In this document: positions 45,621-57,320 of the stretch, in pieces | How positions within the stretch are numbered: the stretch's first letter is position 1 | Layout of the letters: each line of letters opens with the position of its first letter | Assembly (NCBI GenBank): GCA_037176885.1 | Contig: JAWWNJ010000024.1 | Span: 558,001-622,000, forward strand | From: Favolaschia claudopus | Lineage: Eukaryota; Basidiomycota; Agaricomycetes; Agaricales; Mycenaceae | Reading direction: 5' to 3' | DNA length: 64,000 nt | The notes under the pieces: model-generated | Told to the model about the DNA's origin: nothing | What the model saw: only the letters and a program-made list of their open reading frames with translations | Database searches by the model: none | Position numbers and translations under genes: made by a program

Positions 45621-48600
45621 GTGCCACTGGCCTTTTTGAGAAAGTGGTCTACGACGCGTCGGGGATGGGGCCTTGTGTATAACCCAACCATCACCCTGCA
45701 CTGTAAGGTGTCAACGCTAACTGACGCTGTTTCATCGAAAAAAGTCGAAGAGAAACGATGGAAAGCCACGATAGTCACAGGCAACACTGTAGACACTCGT
45801 CCGACTGTAGCTCTTCACTTCAAGGGCACCTCTGAACTTTATGTGTTTAATTCTGGCGAAAACACGCAAAGAGTCATGGCACCAAGAACGTCTTATGCGG
45901 ACAAGACGCGTTTCAATCTATTTCTAACACAAGCAAGCTTGAAGCGAGCGGCGGGACTGGGTGGTATGTCTATCTTCTCTTCAACTATGTTAGTGAAATC
46001 TTACCGTTTCATAGGTCTAATCAACGATTCTGCAACAAAGTTCGAGAAATTTACTGTCGTAGGACCGCCTGGAACCTTTCACTACATGGCTGCGATGCGA
46101 TTCCATTTGTACAGGTACTGTTTCTTCAGGCACTGGTGAACCTTTCTACTAATATCCTATAATAGAAACGATGTGCATGCGAACGTCGTGGAAACAAAAC
46201 TCATTCCCAACAAAACAGAGCGTCCAGCGCCTTGTTTCCAGGACGACAATATGACTGTCTGGAGCATTCCGATACTCCCTGTCTCTCCTGGCAGGGCAAA
46301 AGTCTTTCAGCGGAACTCAGAGGATTCGTATAAAAATCGTATTTTGAAACGAAGGAGGATCGACGTTATGTTTCCTGGCAAGCTGCAAACGAGCTGGTTA
46401 CCCGACCATCCTTTCCTCAACAAGGACCACTCCTTTCACCGCCAATTACCGCCGTTACAGTCATTCAGCGTAGAATCCCCTCCTACGATAGCTTATCTCG
46501 CCATCCACCCCGCAGGTGTAACCAACGCTAACCCAGAAGGAAGTTCCCCCGTGGCTTCGACTCTGGGTAACATTCAGGCTGAGAACCCACGAACAGTTGG
46601 TCGCAGCATGCTTGTCTCTGATGCTCACTCATTATCAAAACAGGCAGTGTTAATTCTCGACGTTCCCTCCCCTTCGTATATCCCCTCTCTGTTGAAAACC
46701 TTCTCCAGTTCCCCTTTCTTCAGCGAATTCCAGAACCGAAGTCCCAACTACACACTCCAAGCTATCTTCCATCTCTGCGGCGAAGGTGTTCTGGAGGATG
46801 AACGATACATCGAATTCATGAACAAGTTCCCCATCGACACCAATGTAAGCCCCAAAGACGCTTGAATAACTATAATTTTAAATTCTGATTTTCGTAGCAC
46901 ATCATCTCTTCACCAGAACACGACCGTGATCAGCTTACCTTCCGGAATGTTCACCAGACAACGAGGACTCGTCTTGATCCTGCGGTGTTCCCCGAACAGA
47001 AACTCGCACCTACACCGAAAAAACCCTGGGACGGTACGAGTTCAACAATCATCAATATATACCATGTACATCACTAATCCTTGACCAGATATTGTCGGCC
47101 TTCCTGCGAATTTCTTTCCGTTAGAAAGAAGCCTTGCGGTGCACGTCCACCCCTCATTCCACCCCGCCGTTTACTTTCCTACCTCATTGTCGACGGAGGT
47201 CCCAACTCACATCGAACTGCGCAGCGTATCCTTGCGTCGATCCAGAATCCTCAAGTTCCAGTATGAACGCAGCCGGAGGGAATGGGGCGAACGGCGAATT
47301 CTTCTTCGACGAACGAAGGAGGGAAGGCGCAGAGCAGAATATGCGAGATTGCGAAATAGTTATGATGCCAATATCATCACCCTGGGGACATCTGGGACTG
47401 GGCCGGGGGTTTACCGCAATGGCAAGTGCGCTTTGCTTATATTCGTCGCAGGCTTAGTTATCGGCTTTTCAGCTCCTTCGACGCTTGTTCGAATTCCTGG
47501 CGCGGGATCAGTCTTGCTTGACTGCGGCGAAGGGACGTGGGGTCAACTCGTTCGGCACTTTGGAGCTGATGGCGTACATGATGTCCTGCGGGATCTCAAG
47601 TGTATCTTCATCAGCAGTATGCGCATCGATCATCATGGCGGTCTCGCTTCGCTTCTGGCTGAACGGCAAGGGGTACGGCTTTCCTCAACTAACCTGTATC
47701 TTCGTTCACGACAAGAAAACGCAGCTAAATCCTCGCCCCAAGCATCCGCTTTACGTGGTGGCGGATTACAACGTCCATCTGTATCTGAGAGAACTTTCAG
47801 ACTTGGAAAACCTGGGGTTAGTCGATGATGGTCGAACGCAGAATGGGGTGATTTCCGTCATGGACGACGCGATATACAACTCTATCCCGTCGTCTCGAGC
47901 CTCAGACGCAGACCGGCCGGCCGTATGGGCTGATCCCATCCGGTAAATTTTATCTGCCGTATTCTGTGGGGCATACTTTAACTCTCAAATAGATCCTGGG
48001 AGGCAAGGAAGGGAATTTGCAACCAACTCAATATGCTCTCTTTCGAAACACTTGCCAGTGAGGAGAATTCTCGATTTTCTCCGAATCTGGCCGATCGCAA
48101 GTCCTCTGGTGTTGTGTTCCGCCATAAAGATGGCTGGAGTCTCATGTGCGTGACTAGCTGCTTGGTGCTGCGGATTCGTTTTTTGAGAATCAGACAGGTA
48201 TGCGGGTACAAAGATACCAGACAAAACACTTGTACGCGCAGGCAGGGAGGTCACCGTGCTCATCCACAGCGGTAACCCGGATAAAGGAGAACACCATGAA
48301 CTGAACAATAGCGTTAAGCGCGCCTTACTCGCTGCGCGGATGTATGTCTCTGTTAATTGTGGCTCATTTACACTTGCTAAAGGATGCTTAGGATGAAGGC
48401 CAAACATCTACTTTTCACACAGCTATCATCAATACGACCTCTACCCCGACAGCCGTTTGTAGAGCGCCGTCGCAAAGCCAACCTCAAACCCATGGTTTCG
48501 TATGCTTTTGATCATACAGATGTGTCGATTGGGACGTTGTGGAAGCTAGGCATGTATCTGCCTACCCTGCAAGGGTTGATGCGGACACATCGCCAGAGGT

Positions 48601-48689
48601 TGGTGAAACGAAAAGAGCGTCAAGCAAAAATCCTCCCTGAGGTCAGGGCTGAGCCGCCGAAGTTGAGAGCTCAAGCTGCAGCGGGTTAA
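45621..48689 (+). CDS. tRNase Z-like paralogue lacking most catalytic residues
   Basis: Same order of blocks as the tRNase Z at 39294-42513: TVALHFKGTSELYVF, FTVVGPPGTFHYMAAMR, AVLILDVPSPSYIPSLLKTF, IFHLCGEGVLEDERYIEFM, STLVRIPGAGSVLLDCGEG. All splices restore an open frame, so it is not an obvious pseudogene. The active site is gone: HIHGDHH reads SMRIDHH, SADT reads AGTK, HEAT reads HSGN, KSHST reads LNNSV, and THFSARY reads TQLSSIR. One intron, 47422-47472, begins GC (GCAAGT). No ATG lies in frame before the conserved start (WKATIVTGN, near 45768); the first in-frame ATG is 45876. The true start is either in an unseen exon or lost, so the left boundary is approximate. Confidence 0.75.
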
Positions 48690-49490
48690 CGTCGTGGTGA
48701 ATTTTCACTCAATCGTTCACCTTATCGCAGTTTCGGGTGGCTCGTCCCCATCGAGGATTGTTGGACCACATTGCAACAGAGCTTCCGGCTTCTGGCGACG
48801 AGGTTCTTTTGCAGCTCATCTCCTCGCAGTTTTCCCACTAGCATGCCAACCGCGCATTGGGCCGCGAAAACAGACACATTTTGGGCTTTGTTCTTTGAAA
48901 CATGCCCGGGGTCGGTACATATCATGTATTCCTACTACATAGAGTATGATACAACACGCTGCTCATGAACCATGGCTCGCCAAGACGAGACTTCATTGAA
49001 AGGAAAGGTCAAGCGAAGTCATAGGAAGATTGATACTATGGACAGTGAATTCTAATTTCTGACAGATGAGCGTTCGCCTAGATCTGTGTCTCTATCTCTT
49101 CCGCGGGGTGGGACCAGGTGGGACCTCGATGTCGAGTTGCGTGGGGTATTCGAAGAAAGATTATTCTGCGAGGAAGCGGAATACTGTAACATAGAAATCG
49201 ATAACGAATCGAGGAATGGTGGCCGTTGGTCGAGATAGCTGCTGGCTCTGTTGAGAGTTGTCCCATTTCGCGTCGACCAGCATCGTCAGCAGTTCAGGGT
49301 TGTGCCTGTGGAGGTCGAGGTTGACGTTGAGGTCAAGAGTGTCATTGAGGTTGACGCGTTTGATACACGGTGATTAACGGCCGCCGCGGCGCAGTGATCC
49401 GCTCGCGAGTATTTGCATTCAAGTAATTCACCTTTTCGCTTCGACTCTCACTGCGCGACTCTTGCAAGGCGGGCGGTGGCCTTCGTCCTA
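48690..49490. other. Interval without a supported gene (801 bp)
   Basis: A minus-strand frame at 48722-48925 reads NVSVFAAQCAVGMLVGKLRG and looks protein-like, but no start, partner exon or family was found. Around 49295-49365 there is an imprecise repeat of GAGGTTGACG. The right end should hold the promoter of the Ytp1-like gene. Confidence 0.4.
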
Positions 49491-51430
49491 ATGCCCCGAC
49501 TATCTACCCTTGCCTACGCTTTATTTTCTCTTCTCATCTGCGCTTCGTTTGTCCGGGGGCACGATCACCACGATGAGCTGAGCGAAGAGGAATCCAACAA
49601 GCCGACAGACTCAATTCTATGGATTCATATTCTGTTACAAGCTGCTGTTTGGGGAGTGCTCTTCCCAGTGGGTATGGTACTCGGTATAACGTGCGTTCGC
49701 GGATTTTCTGTCGAGTTGTTTACTGAGAAACCGCAGTCGGAGTCGTTGGCATGTCCCGCTCCAGGTGCGTTCAACTTTTCATGTTTCCCGCACATCCAAA
49801 TAATCGATTGCGATTTTAGAGCGTTGGATTCCTGTTAACAGCAGGCGGGTACATCCTCGGCCATTCTCATGGCGGACGCCAGTTTCTGCCCTCGGCGCAT
49901 GGTGTATTCGCGTCGGTCCTCTTCGCGCCGATCGCGATTCAATTCGTACTTGGCGTGTACCTCAAGCTGCACATCCATGAAGCCTCGATCCGCCCATGGG
50001 CCGTGCGACTGCACGGTATCGTAGGTAAAGCGTATCCCATTCTTGGGTGGACGCAGATGCTCTTCGGCGCGATGGCGTACCGCGGATATTGCCGCGGTGG
50101 GCATCTGGAGCAATGTCTCGCGCACTATATCATGGGCTCGGGGTTCATTGCGTATGGAGTCATAATAGCGATTCTGTTCCTCGTTGGTGAGGCTTGGGTT
50201 CGCCGGACTGGACGGAGTCCAGAATGGTGGGATTCATGGACGATTATGCTCTGGGGCATTGGTTCGTTGCTGGGTTTCCCTCCAAGAATGCTGGAATACT
50301 GATGCGTGGATTCAAGTAAATACTTTCACTGAGCACCGAGGAAGTACGTGGTCCGTTAAGGACATGCAACACACGTTAGTATTTTTCTTTGGTTGTAGGA
50401 CGTTGCTGACACGGTTCACAGTATTATGGGCATTCTTTGTGCGTTTCCTTTACCTAGAGTTCGTTCCGAATTGAGCCATGTTCAGGGTGGGCTGGTGGTC
50501 TTCTGGGCATACTTCTTGCTCGCAATAATAAGGTATTCCTTGAGTCGAATGTTGTTCTAAAAGAACCTGACCGTTGGTCCAGCGCAACGTTGTTCCGGGT
50601 ATAATGTATGACCGCCTTCACACCCTTGCTCTGCGCACATTTAACAACCTTCTTAGCTTAATTTTAACTGGCTGGGGCATGTCAGAGCATGCGCAACACC
50701 TTATGCTATCCACCAAGGTATGCATTCCCCTCGCATCCATCTCAGAACCATCCGTAACGTTTAGTAGGTCCACGCCATATTCGGCTACACCCTCATGCTC
50801 GCGGGAGTCACACGAATTATAGAAGTGTGTTTCTTCTCCTCGCCGAGTAAAGCGGCGGTGGAAATTGTCGAGGATGATAACACCAGCGACCACACACTGG
50901 CGGAGCCGAGCCCGCGGTTCCCCAACCCTTCGCGCTATGTTGCGTCGGACGATAGCGACAAGAGCGTCGCTGGCAAGGCGTTCCGCCACCTCCCCTCTTT
51001 CGTGCGTTTCTCTCGTTCATATTTTGCTCAGGGTTTGCTAACGATATGCTCAGCTCCTCGTCGCCTCAGGGTACGCCATCAACTCATTCTAGCTATCACG
51101 CATACATACTAACAATACCCGTGTAGTATACTCTTCATGTCGGGCACAGACGAAGAGCTCGAATTCGTACACAAGAACGAAATGGACCACGTCACCTACA
51201 TCCTCATCATGTTCAGCATCGCGTTCATTCTCTACGCGCACATCGTCTACCTCATACATCTATACGCCACCACCGGAAGGAATGCTCCTTCCAAAGAGGA
51301 GAGGGAGAGGAATAATGGTATTCCGATGACGCCGAGGAATAAGTGGTATTCGCGCGTGCCGAATGCGGATTCGGGGGTGGGTGGGGAGCCGTTGCATGTG
51401 GTTGGGGAGGACGATGAGGAGGATGCGTGA
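49491..51430 (+). CDS. Ytp1-family multi-pass membrane protein
   Basis: The N-terminus (MPRLSTLAYALFSLLICASF, then VRGHDHHDE) is a signal peptide followed by a His/Asp-rich luminal stretch. Many hydrophobic segments follow, with the conserved RSRWHVPLQSVGFLLTAGG (joined across an intron), GHSHGGRQFLPSAHG, RLHGIVGKAYPILGWTQM, EHRGSTWSVKDMQHTIMG and GWGMSEHAQH. These fit the fungal DUF2427/Ytp1 architecture. About ten introns are needed; the C-terminal exon 51127-51430 ends in an acidic DDEEDA tail. The His-rich loops recall haem- or metal-binding b561-like proteins, but the function of Ytp1 proteins is not established. Confidence 0.78.
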
Positions 51431-51586
51431 TGCATGGTTTGAACTATATAGAGGAGAGGTCGCCCCAGTAAGTGGGCTGTGTTATATTTGCTGTACGTGC
51501 ATGTCATAGTGTTGTCTGTTTCTCTGTCCTTTGCAATATTTCGATGTTTTCCTTGCGTATATGTATGGCCCCGAGCCACTGCCCCG

Positions 51587-52593
51587 CTAACGCGGTGTGA
51601 TTGAAGCTTGCAAGGCCGAAGCTTGACCAAAGCTAGTTACAACATAATTCTGACCCGTTTCGAGTCGGATTCCCTGAGAACGACACAGCGCTTCTATTTC
51701 CGCGCAAATAGAATCAAGGAACATAGGACGCTCTTCCTCATCGTAGCATTGCGATAGAAACTGAATCTGAGTCAAGAGCGCTGCGCGAAGTTTTTCTCGT
51801 TCTGCAGGAGGGATTCGGACGATGCGATTATCAGCTTGAACCTGAGGATGCGGCGATGGTTCTACAGCAGATAAGTTATAGACCGTCAGAAAAGTAGTAT
51901 GATACGTCGACTCGTACCGGCTCGAGTATTTAATAAAATCGTTGACGCGGCGCCTAACTGAACTTGATTTCGAGGAGGTTTATCAGCTGTGGAGTGAATA
52001 CATATGAGATCTTGCGACACTACAATCAGGACAATCGGCAACTCACTATACGGTAAAGTTGCTCGTAGCTTGCGGGACGCCCATTTCCGATACACCTTAC
52101 AGTCTGCGTGGTCTTTCTTTGAGTATACCCTCATGAACTCCTCCATAGTGGGAAAGAATTGATCTTTGGTATATTCAAAGATGAATTTCGTCTTCCTGTC
52201 GCAGCTCATTTTGCTGTCACGACAAGGGGAACAGTTCAACTGATCGTCTTCCACCAAACAGGCTTTCCACGTTGGACCTCGTTGGCGTTGGCATCTCGTG
52301 CAGGTCTGAACGCCGAGTACATCAGTATGGCATATGCAATCGGATAGACAATGCACCTCCTTATTACGATGATTCCACTGCCTAGCTTCATCACTTCCGA
52401 CCCATTCACCTTCGTTGTTTCTAATACGGGTAGTTAACTGCGAGACTCTGCACCAAAACGCCTCTAACGAGACAGCATTCGACTCGGCGGCGCTTTTAAA
52501 GTACGCGTCATTATCACGGGACGCGCCACATTGGCAAGAGCCGTCTTGACCAACTTGACACACAGCCGAGCCCGAGTTTTTGTAACCCGACAT
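51587..52593 (-). CDS. Cys-rich Zn-cluster-like protein, 296 aa
   Basis: Three exons: 52593-52047, 51986-51918, 51861-51587. The middle has an ordered set of Cys: HCLSDCICH, TCTRCQRQRG, KACLV, and CSPCRDSKMSCDR. The last, C-x2-C-x6-C with basic residues between, matches half of a fungal Zn(II)2Cys6 cluster. A helical C-terminus (PPAEREKLRAALLTQIQFL) follows. Proteins of this kind are common and rapidly varying in Agaricomycetes, and their role is not known. DNA binding is possible but not shown. An upstream in-frame codon at 52701 would add 36 residues unlike the rest; I chose the ATG of MSGYKNSGSAVC. Confidence 0.6.
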
Positions 52594-53175
52594 TGCCCAA
52601 AGATAGAGTGGCAAAAAGAGATGAGAGAAACGAATCAAGATGTGATGTGCCGGCCCGGGACTCCGGCAAGCGAAAGTCTGTTCCATCCTCTCAATGTTCA
52701 TGTGTATAGTTTCCGTTGCAAAGGTTGATGGTGGAATTTCAATACTAAGAGGTTCATTGAACTTGAACTTGAACTTGAGTGAACGTCAGCAGAAGGTTCA
52801 TTGAAATTCGCTGAATAGGGGCGGATGGTCATTGATGTTCATTATCTTATCTCGGCGTTCACCGAAGTTACATCTTATCACCGATCGACGGGAATGAACT
52901 CCGATGTTCGGCGTACATTGGCGTGCATCGATGTTTCTTTGTAAGTCACTACTAAGTCCCAGCATATAACTCTAACATCTTGGTAACATCTAGTATTTGC
53001 AGCTTGATCTTTGGTATTTCGTGCCGCGTAATGCTACCTACCTACCTGCCCGAAATACGGCCTACCACGGCGCGAACTTGTCATACCAATTATGGGCCAT
53101 GGCTTCCAATTCGCTATAAAGGCCCACCTCAATCATCACATTCCCCAAGCCCAGCTAACTCGAAGCTAATTCCTC
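52594..53175. other. Divergent intergenic region (582 bp) with TTCATTGA-type repeats
   Basis: Promoter region shared by the Zn-cluster-like gene and FMP52. At 52750-52850 the motif GGTTCATTGAA and relatives occur several times, with GAACTT repeated in tandem three times (about 52757-52776). The array is short and imperfect. The FMP52 TATA box is at 53115. Confidence 0.45.
53115..53120 (+). promoter_or_regulatory. TATA box of FMP52-like gene
   Basis: TATAAA, 56 bases before the downstream ATG in a stretch with no gene. Confidence 0.5.
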
Positions 53176-54148
53176 ATGTCTGCTCAGAAATCCGCCCTCA
53201 TCCTCGGCTCAACGGGCCAAGTCGGCGGCCTGCTCCTCAAAGAACTCCTCACCACCTCCACCTTCACGCGCGTCGGCGAATTCGGTCGTCGGACGACCTC
53301 GCTTGACGCGCTGCCCGCGCAAGGCAGGGAGAAGCTCCAGCAGAAGGTGATAGATTTTGAGAAGCTCGACGACGCGGGGTTGCGCGAGGGTAATTGGGAC
53401 GTGGTGTTCATTACTATTGGGACGACGGTGAAGGTTTCTGGGAGCGCAGAGGCGTTTGAGCGTATTGATAGGAAATATGTCGTTGACGCTGCACGGGCGG
53501 CGAAGAGCGAGGGACATAGTCAGCGGTTGGTGTATGTTTCGGTATGTGCACGGTTGAGGCTCACGTTGGCTTCAATGCACTGTGGTATTCATAATACATT
53601 GATAGAGCGTCATGGCTGACTCGAAATCGCATTTCCTCTACACACGGTGAGCATACTAAATTTCTGCATCATTCGGAAATTGCTGAACTGAATGCTGCGT
53701 TTGTAGGAGTAAAGGTCTTACTGAAGACGGTCTCGCGAGTTTGGGGTACGACGATACCATAGTATTTCGACCCGCCGCTCTGGCGGGCACCAATCGACTT
53801 GAACCCAGAATCGGTGAAACGATCGCTAAGTAACCTGTCCACAGAATCTTCATTCGTCTCCTTCTCGACTGACATCTCTTATAGCGCCGTTGCGAGCTTT
53901 GGCTCGCTCTTCTCCTCCAGTCTTCGAATCAAGGTACATCTCTCTCCGATCCGGTTGCAAGCTGCGCCGCCGTACTGATACGCACAACTATGCAGATTGG
54001 CACCCTTGCGAGGAGTCTACTCAAAGCCGGCGACCTTGGATCCGCAGGGCTGCCTGCAGAAGCAAAAGCAACGACAGTCGGGAAAGAAGGAGCGCGTTTC
54101 ACTCTTATAGGCAACTCCGGAGCCCTCGCCCTCGCGCGAAAGGCCTGA
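53176..54148 (+). CDS. FMP52: FMP52-like NAD(P)-binding protein of the mitochondrial outer membrane, 243 aa
   Basis: Exons: 53176-53541, 53606-53646, 53707-53829, 53885-53933, 53996-54148. The N-terminus KSALILGSTGQVGGLLLKEL is a Rossmann loop of the atypical SDR group that includes yeast Fmp52 and animal HTATIP2/TIP30. Further family features are EGNWDVVFITIGTT, FERIDRKYVVDAARAAK, the VSSVMADSKSHFLYTRSKG active-site-like segment (Y-x-x-S-K), and VFRPAALAG. Length matches the family. Biochemical role is not established in fungi. Confidence 0.85.
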
Positions 54149-54384
54149 ATACATAATCCATTGTTACTTTAATACTTGTGAATCCCTTTGATCCACTACA
54201 TGCGATTGGTTGGACGGACATTGTACAGCGTTATATTATCATACGTATCCTGCGCTGAGAGCTGATTCAAATAAGTACTGGCTACAGTTGTAAAGTATAC
54301 ATTAGCAAAAAAGATAGCAAAGTTTCCTGTATGCATGATAACTACTAACTCGACTGACTAGGACTAAAACTGCGCCGTACTCAA

Positions 54385-56902
54385 TCACGTCCCAGCGGTA
54401 GCATTGCGCCCGGGTTTTGACCGAGCGACAACACCGGGGAAGGGCAGCGAGTAGCGTTTCGTTAGTGATTTGAGCCGCTGGAACGATCCCATTTTCACCG
54501 TTCCGCTGTGATTGCGCATCATGGACTCGACGCGCTCGGCGGGTGTCTTTGGTGTGTCCTGCAGCAGCCAAATGGACGGAATCGATTGGGCCACCGGCTC
54601 TGTAACAAGAACTGTTAGTCACTGAGACAGCGAACACATTGAACTCAAACTCACCCTCGTTCGCGAACGGATGTTGATGGTCAAGCGAAAATTGTGAGCG
54701 CCTAGGAGCGACCAGCTCAGCCTCTGCCGCACTCCGCCTAGGCATGACCGTGATATCGTCCTGCGTACCACGAAAGTCCGCAATAGCCGCCGACCGCGCA
54801 ACAACCTCAATATCATCGATACTCGTCCGCCGAGGCGAAGCCACAACAACACCCGACACCGTCCCCACCTCCGCCTCCTCATCGTCCGAATCCGACGGTG
54901 CAAAATCAAGGAAAGACTCAATCGTCGACGCACGGCGGTCTGGAGCTATACCCGGACTCAGGCGCGGACTGCTCGGGAGGGGGAGCGCGGGGACAGGAAC
55001 GGGCGGCTGGGCGGGTTTACGCGTGATGTTTGGCATACGCAGGCTGCTCATGGAGGTCCGCTGCGAGCGCCGTCGGGCGGCAGACACCGAGCTCACGCGG
55101 CTCGCGTCGGTGGTGCGCTGGCTTCGCGCCGTACGCGCACTCTTCCCACTCCGCGTACTTCGGACGCTGCGTGTGCTACGGATGCTCACGGCGTCCGTGT
55201 TGTCAGTATGGGCAGTTGAGGGGCTGGGATCAACGGCGGACGAAGGATTCGTCGACGGTGAGCTCGGCAAGGCGGCTCCAATGATGAGATGTTCTAGTTG
55301 CGGCGTTTCGAGCATATTGTCCACACCTAATGTACTGCTTGGTGTCGTTGGGTCAAGAAGGTATTCCATCTCTGACGGAGTGGGGGTGGGTAGTTTCGTC
55401 AGCGAAGGAGAGGGTGGTGTTGTCGCTTGTGTGTATTCAGTTCCTGAAGTCGTTGCCGACTGTTCAGAATGCATACGCGAAACAGCATCGAGACTGAGAG
55501 TCTCTTTGACGGGATAGATACTGAGGCGAGAGGAGGAAGCGCCAGAGGGAGATTTGCGATGGCTCAACGAAACAATTGAGGCCACCTGTGACGAGGCCGA
55601 GGGGGACTTGCGGTGATTTAATGAGATCACCTCCGCAACCTCAATTACAGCGTCGCCCAAGTCAAGAGTGGCGTCGCCTAGGTCTTGGTCTTCTTCAGCG
55701 TCAGAATTCACTTCAGCATCTAGGTCGTCCATTTCCCGGGCAAGTTTCTCCGCTTGCTGCCACGCGTCATTCAGCTCAGCTTCAAGCGATGCAACTTTTG
55801 CGCGCGATTTAAGCAGTTCCGATGTTCGTCGGCCATAGCTACTGTTCAACTAAAGAAAAAGAAGTAGCAATCAGCTAATTATAGACGGAGAACGACAACT
55901 TGGCGGCAACATACTTTGCGCAGTGCGATAGCAAGAGCGCTTGCCCAATGTTGGTCCACCAGATGGTTAATTTGGGCCACCTGATCGGCGATCTGAAGCA
56001 GATCTTCCAAAAGTTGGTCGCATTCTGCCGTCGTCTCTGACAGTTTGGCGACGAGCGCAGCCCCGTCTTTGTCGTTATAGCCTGATAGAGAGTGTGAATG
56101 CAAGGCCTGGAGGAGCATCGTACGCCGGTGGACGCTAAAGCGCCATTTGGATTGTGTCATAGCCTTCAGCGCGTTCAGTCGTTCCAGCTCTTCAGGTAGA
56201 CGTTCCTCCAGATTCTCTACTGACAGTACGCGGATGAAAGATTCTCGCGAGGATCCGCGGATTGCGCGCGAAACGAGCTCCTGCAGAAAATTTGTGAGGA
56301 TCATAACGACATACCACCCACGAAAGAATTGACCTGTAGTTCTTTGGAATTGAAGGTCCCTGGAGTGAAACTTGAACATGGTTAACATTTCTAGTGGTTT
56401 ATAAACACGCACATAGTGCCGCCTCTAACGGCAAACCCTTCCACTTGACCGGCACCGAATCGAATTTAATTTGAGGCGGAGGCGTAAGGTTTGCGACTTT
56501 CGGTACAGACACAACATTCAACGGCTCCTCTGGCACCTCTTGTATCTCCTGCGAAGCCTCCTCAGAGTCATGAGGCGGAGGCGGGGAGCCCGCTTCAGGC
56601 GCTGGCGGCCCTCCATATTCGCGCTCCGCAATAGCACCAAGGTTTTTTGAATCCGGCGGCGGTGGTGGCGGTTCAACTGAAGACGGCCCGCTATATCGCG
56701 GTGACGGTCCTCGGGAGGACACCGTCGACTCCCTCGATAGTTGCGATGGAGAAAGCAGCTCCGGCGCTGGTGGGGGAGTCAAAGTCGAGTTTCGCGAGGA
56801 CAAGTTTCTGGTTCGTGGGCCCATTGGAGCGGTTTGCGGTCTGAATGCTTGCGACCGCAGGGAGGGTCGGCGAGAGGGTCTCAATGAGTCTCCCGCGTCC
56901 AT
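54385..56902 (-). CDS. Coiled-coil, Ser/Pro-rich protein, 763 aa
   Basis: Exons: 56902-56413, 56359-56334, 56280-55915, 55849-54655, 54599-54385. The N-terminal 160 residues are Pro/Ser-rich and disordered. A conserved-looking domain follows: LWTFNSKELQELVSRAIRG (joined through a 26-nt exon), QSKWRFSVHRRTMLLQALHS, and a coiled coil AKVASLEAELNDAWQQAEKL. The remainder is low complexity with repeated SIRSTRSVRSTRSGKSAR, and ends in a basic tail. No catalytic motif is seen. Proteins like this usually act as scaffolds at septum, cytoskeleton or membranes, but that is inference and I cannot name the family. Confidence 0.65.
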
Positions 56903-57320
56903 TATTGCCCAAGAATAATTTGAAGGGTTGAGCGCGCTGGTGTCAGAAGAAGCAGACAAGAGACGAAAGTAGAACGGTTGATACAGAATCTCACGGCTCA
57001 AGGCACGACGCGATTAGCGCTCTCACATCATCGTACAATTGTATATTCGGTCTTATTCGGTCCTATTGTGACTCTACGAAGGCACTTGGCGGCGGTGGCG
57101 ATCTGGTCTGGAGACTACCGCGGCTAAGCTTCCAGAAACGTCCATAAGATTCACCATTTGTTTTGTGTATTATTTCGTTTCTGTGCGCGTTACATTATTT
57201 CGTGTGCTACAATAAGATGCCAAGAGTCCAGTATTGCTCAGTAAGAGTCCATCTGCGTCGTATACACAAGAAAGTTTCGTGTTGCGAAAAGTCCATATCC
57301 ATCTGTCCCGGCAAACGTGT
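56903..57320. other. Interval without a supported gene (418 bp)
   Basis: 5' flank of the coiled-coil gene and 3' flank of the oxidase gene; nothing recognised. Confidence 0.5.

Noticed and set aside
45422..45796. 124-codon minus-strand frame before the tRNase Z-like gene
   Set aside because: Overlaps the conserved start of the tRNase Z-like frame on the other strand and shows no motif of its own.
54744..55517. 257-codon plus-strand frame
   Set aside because: Antisense to the Ser/Arg-rich part of the coiled-coil gene, whose splices and coiled coil support the minus strand.
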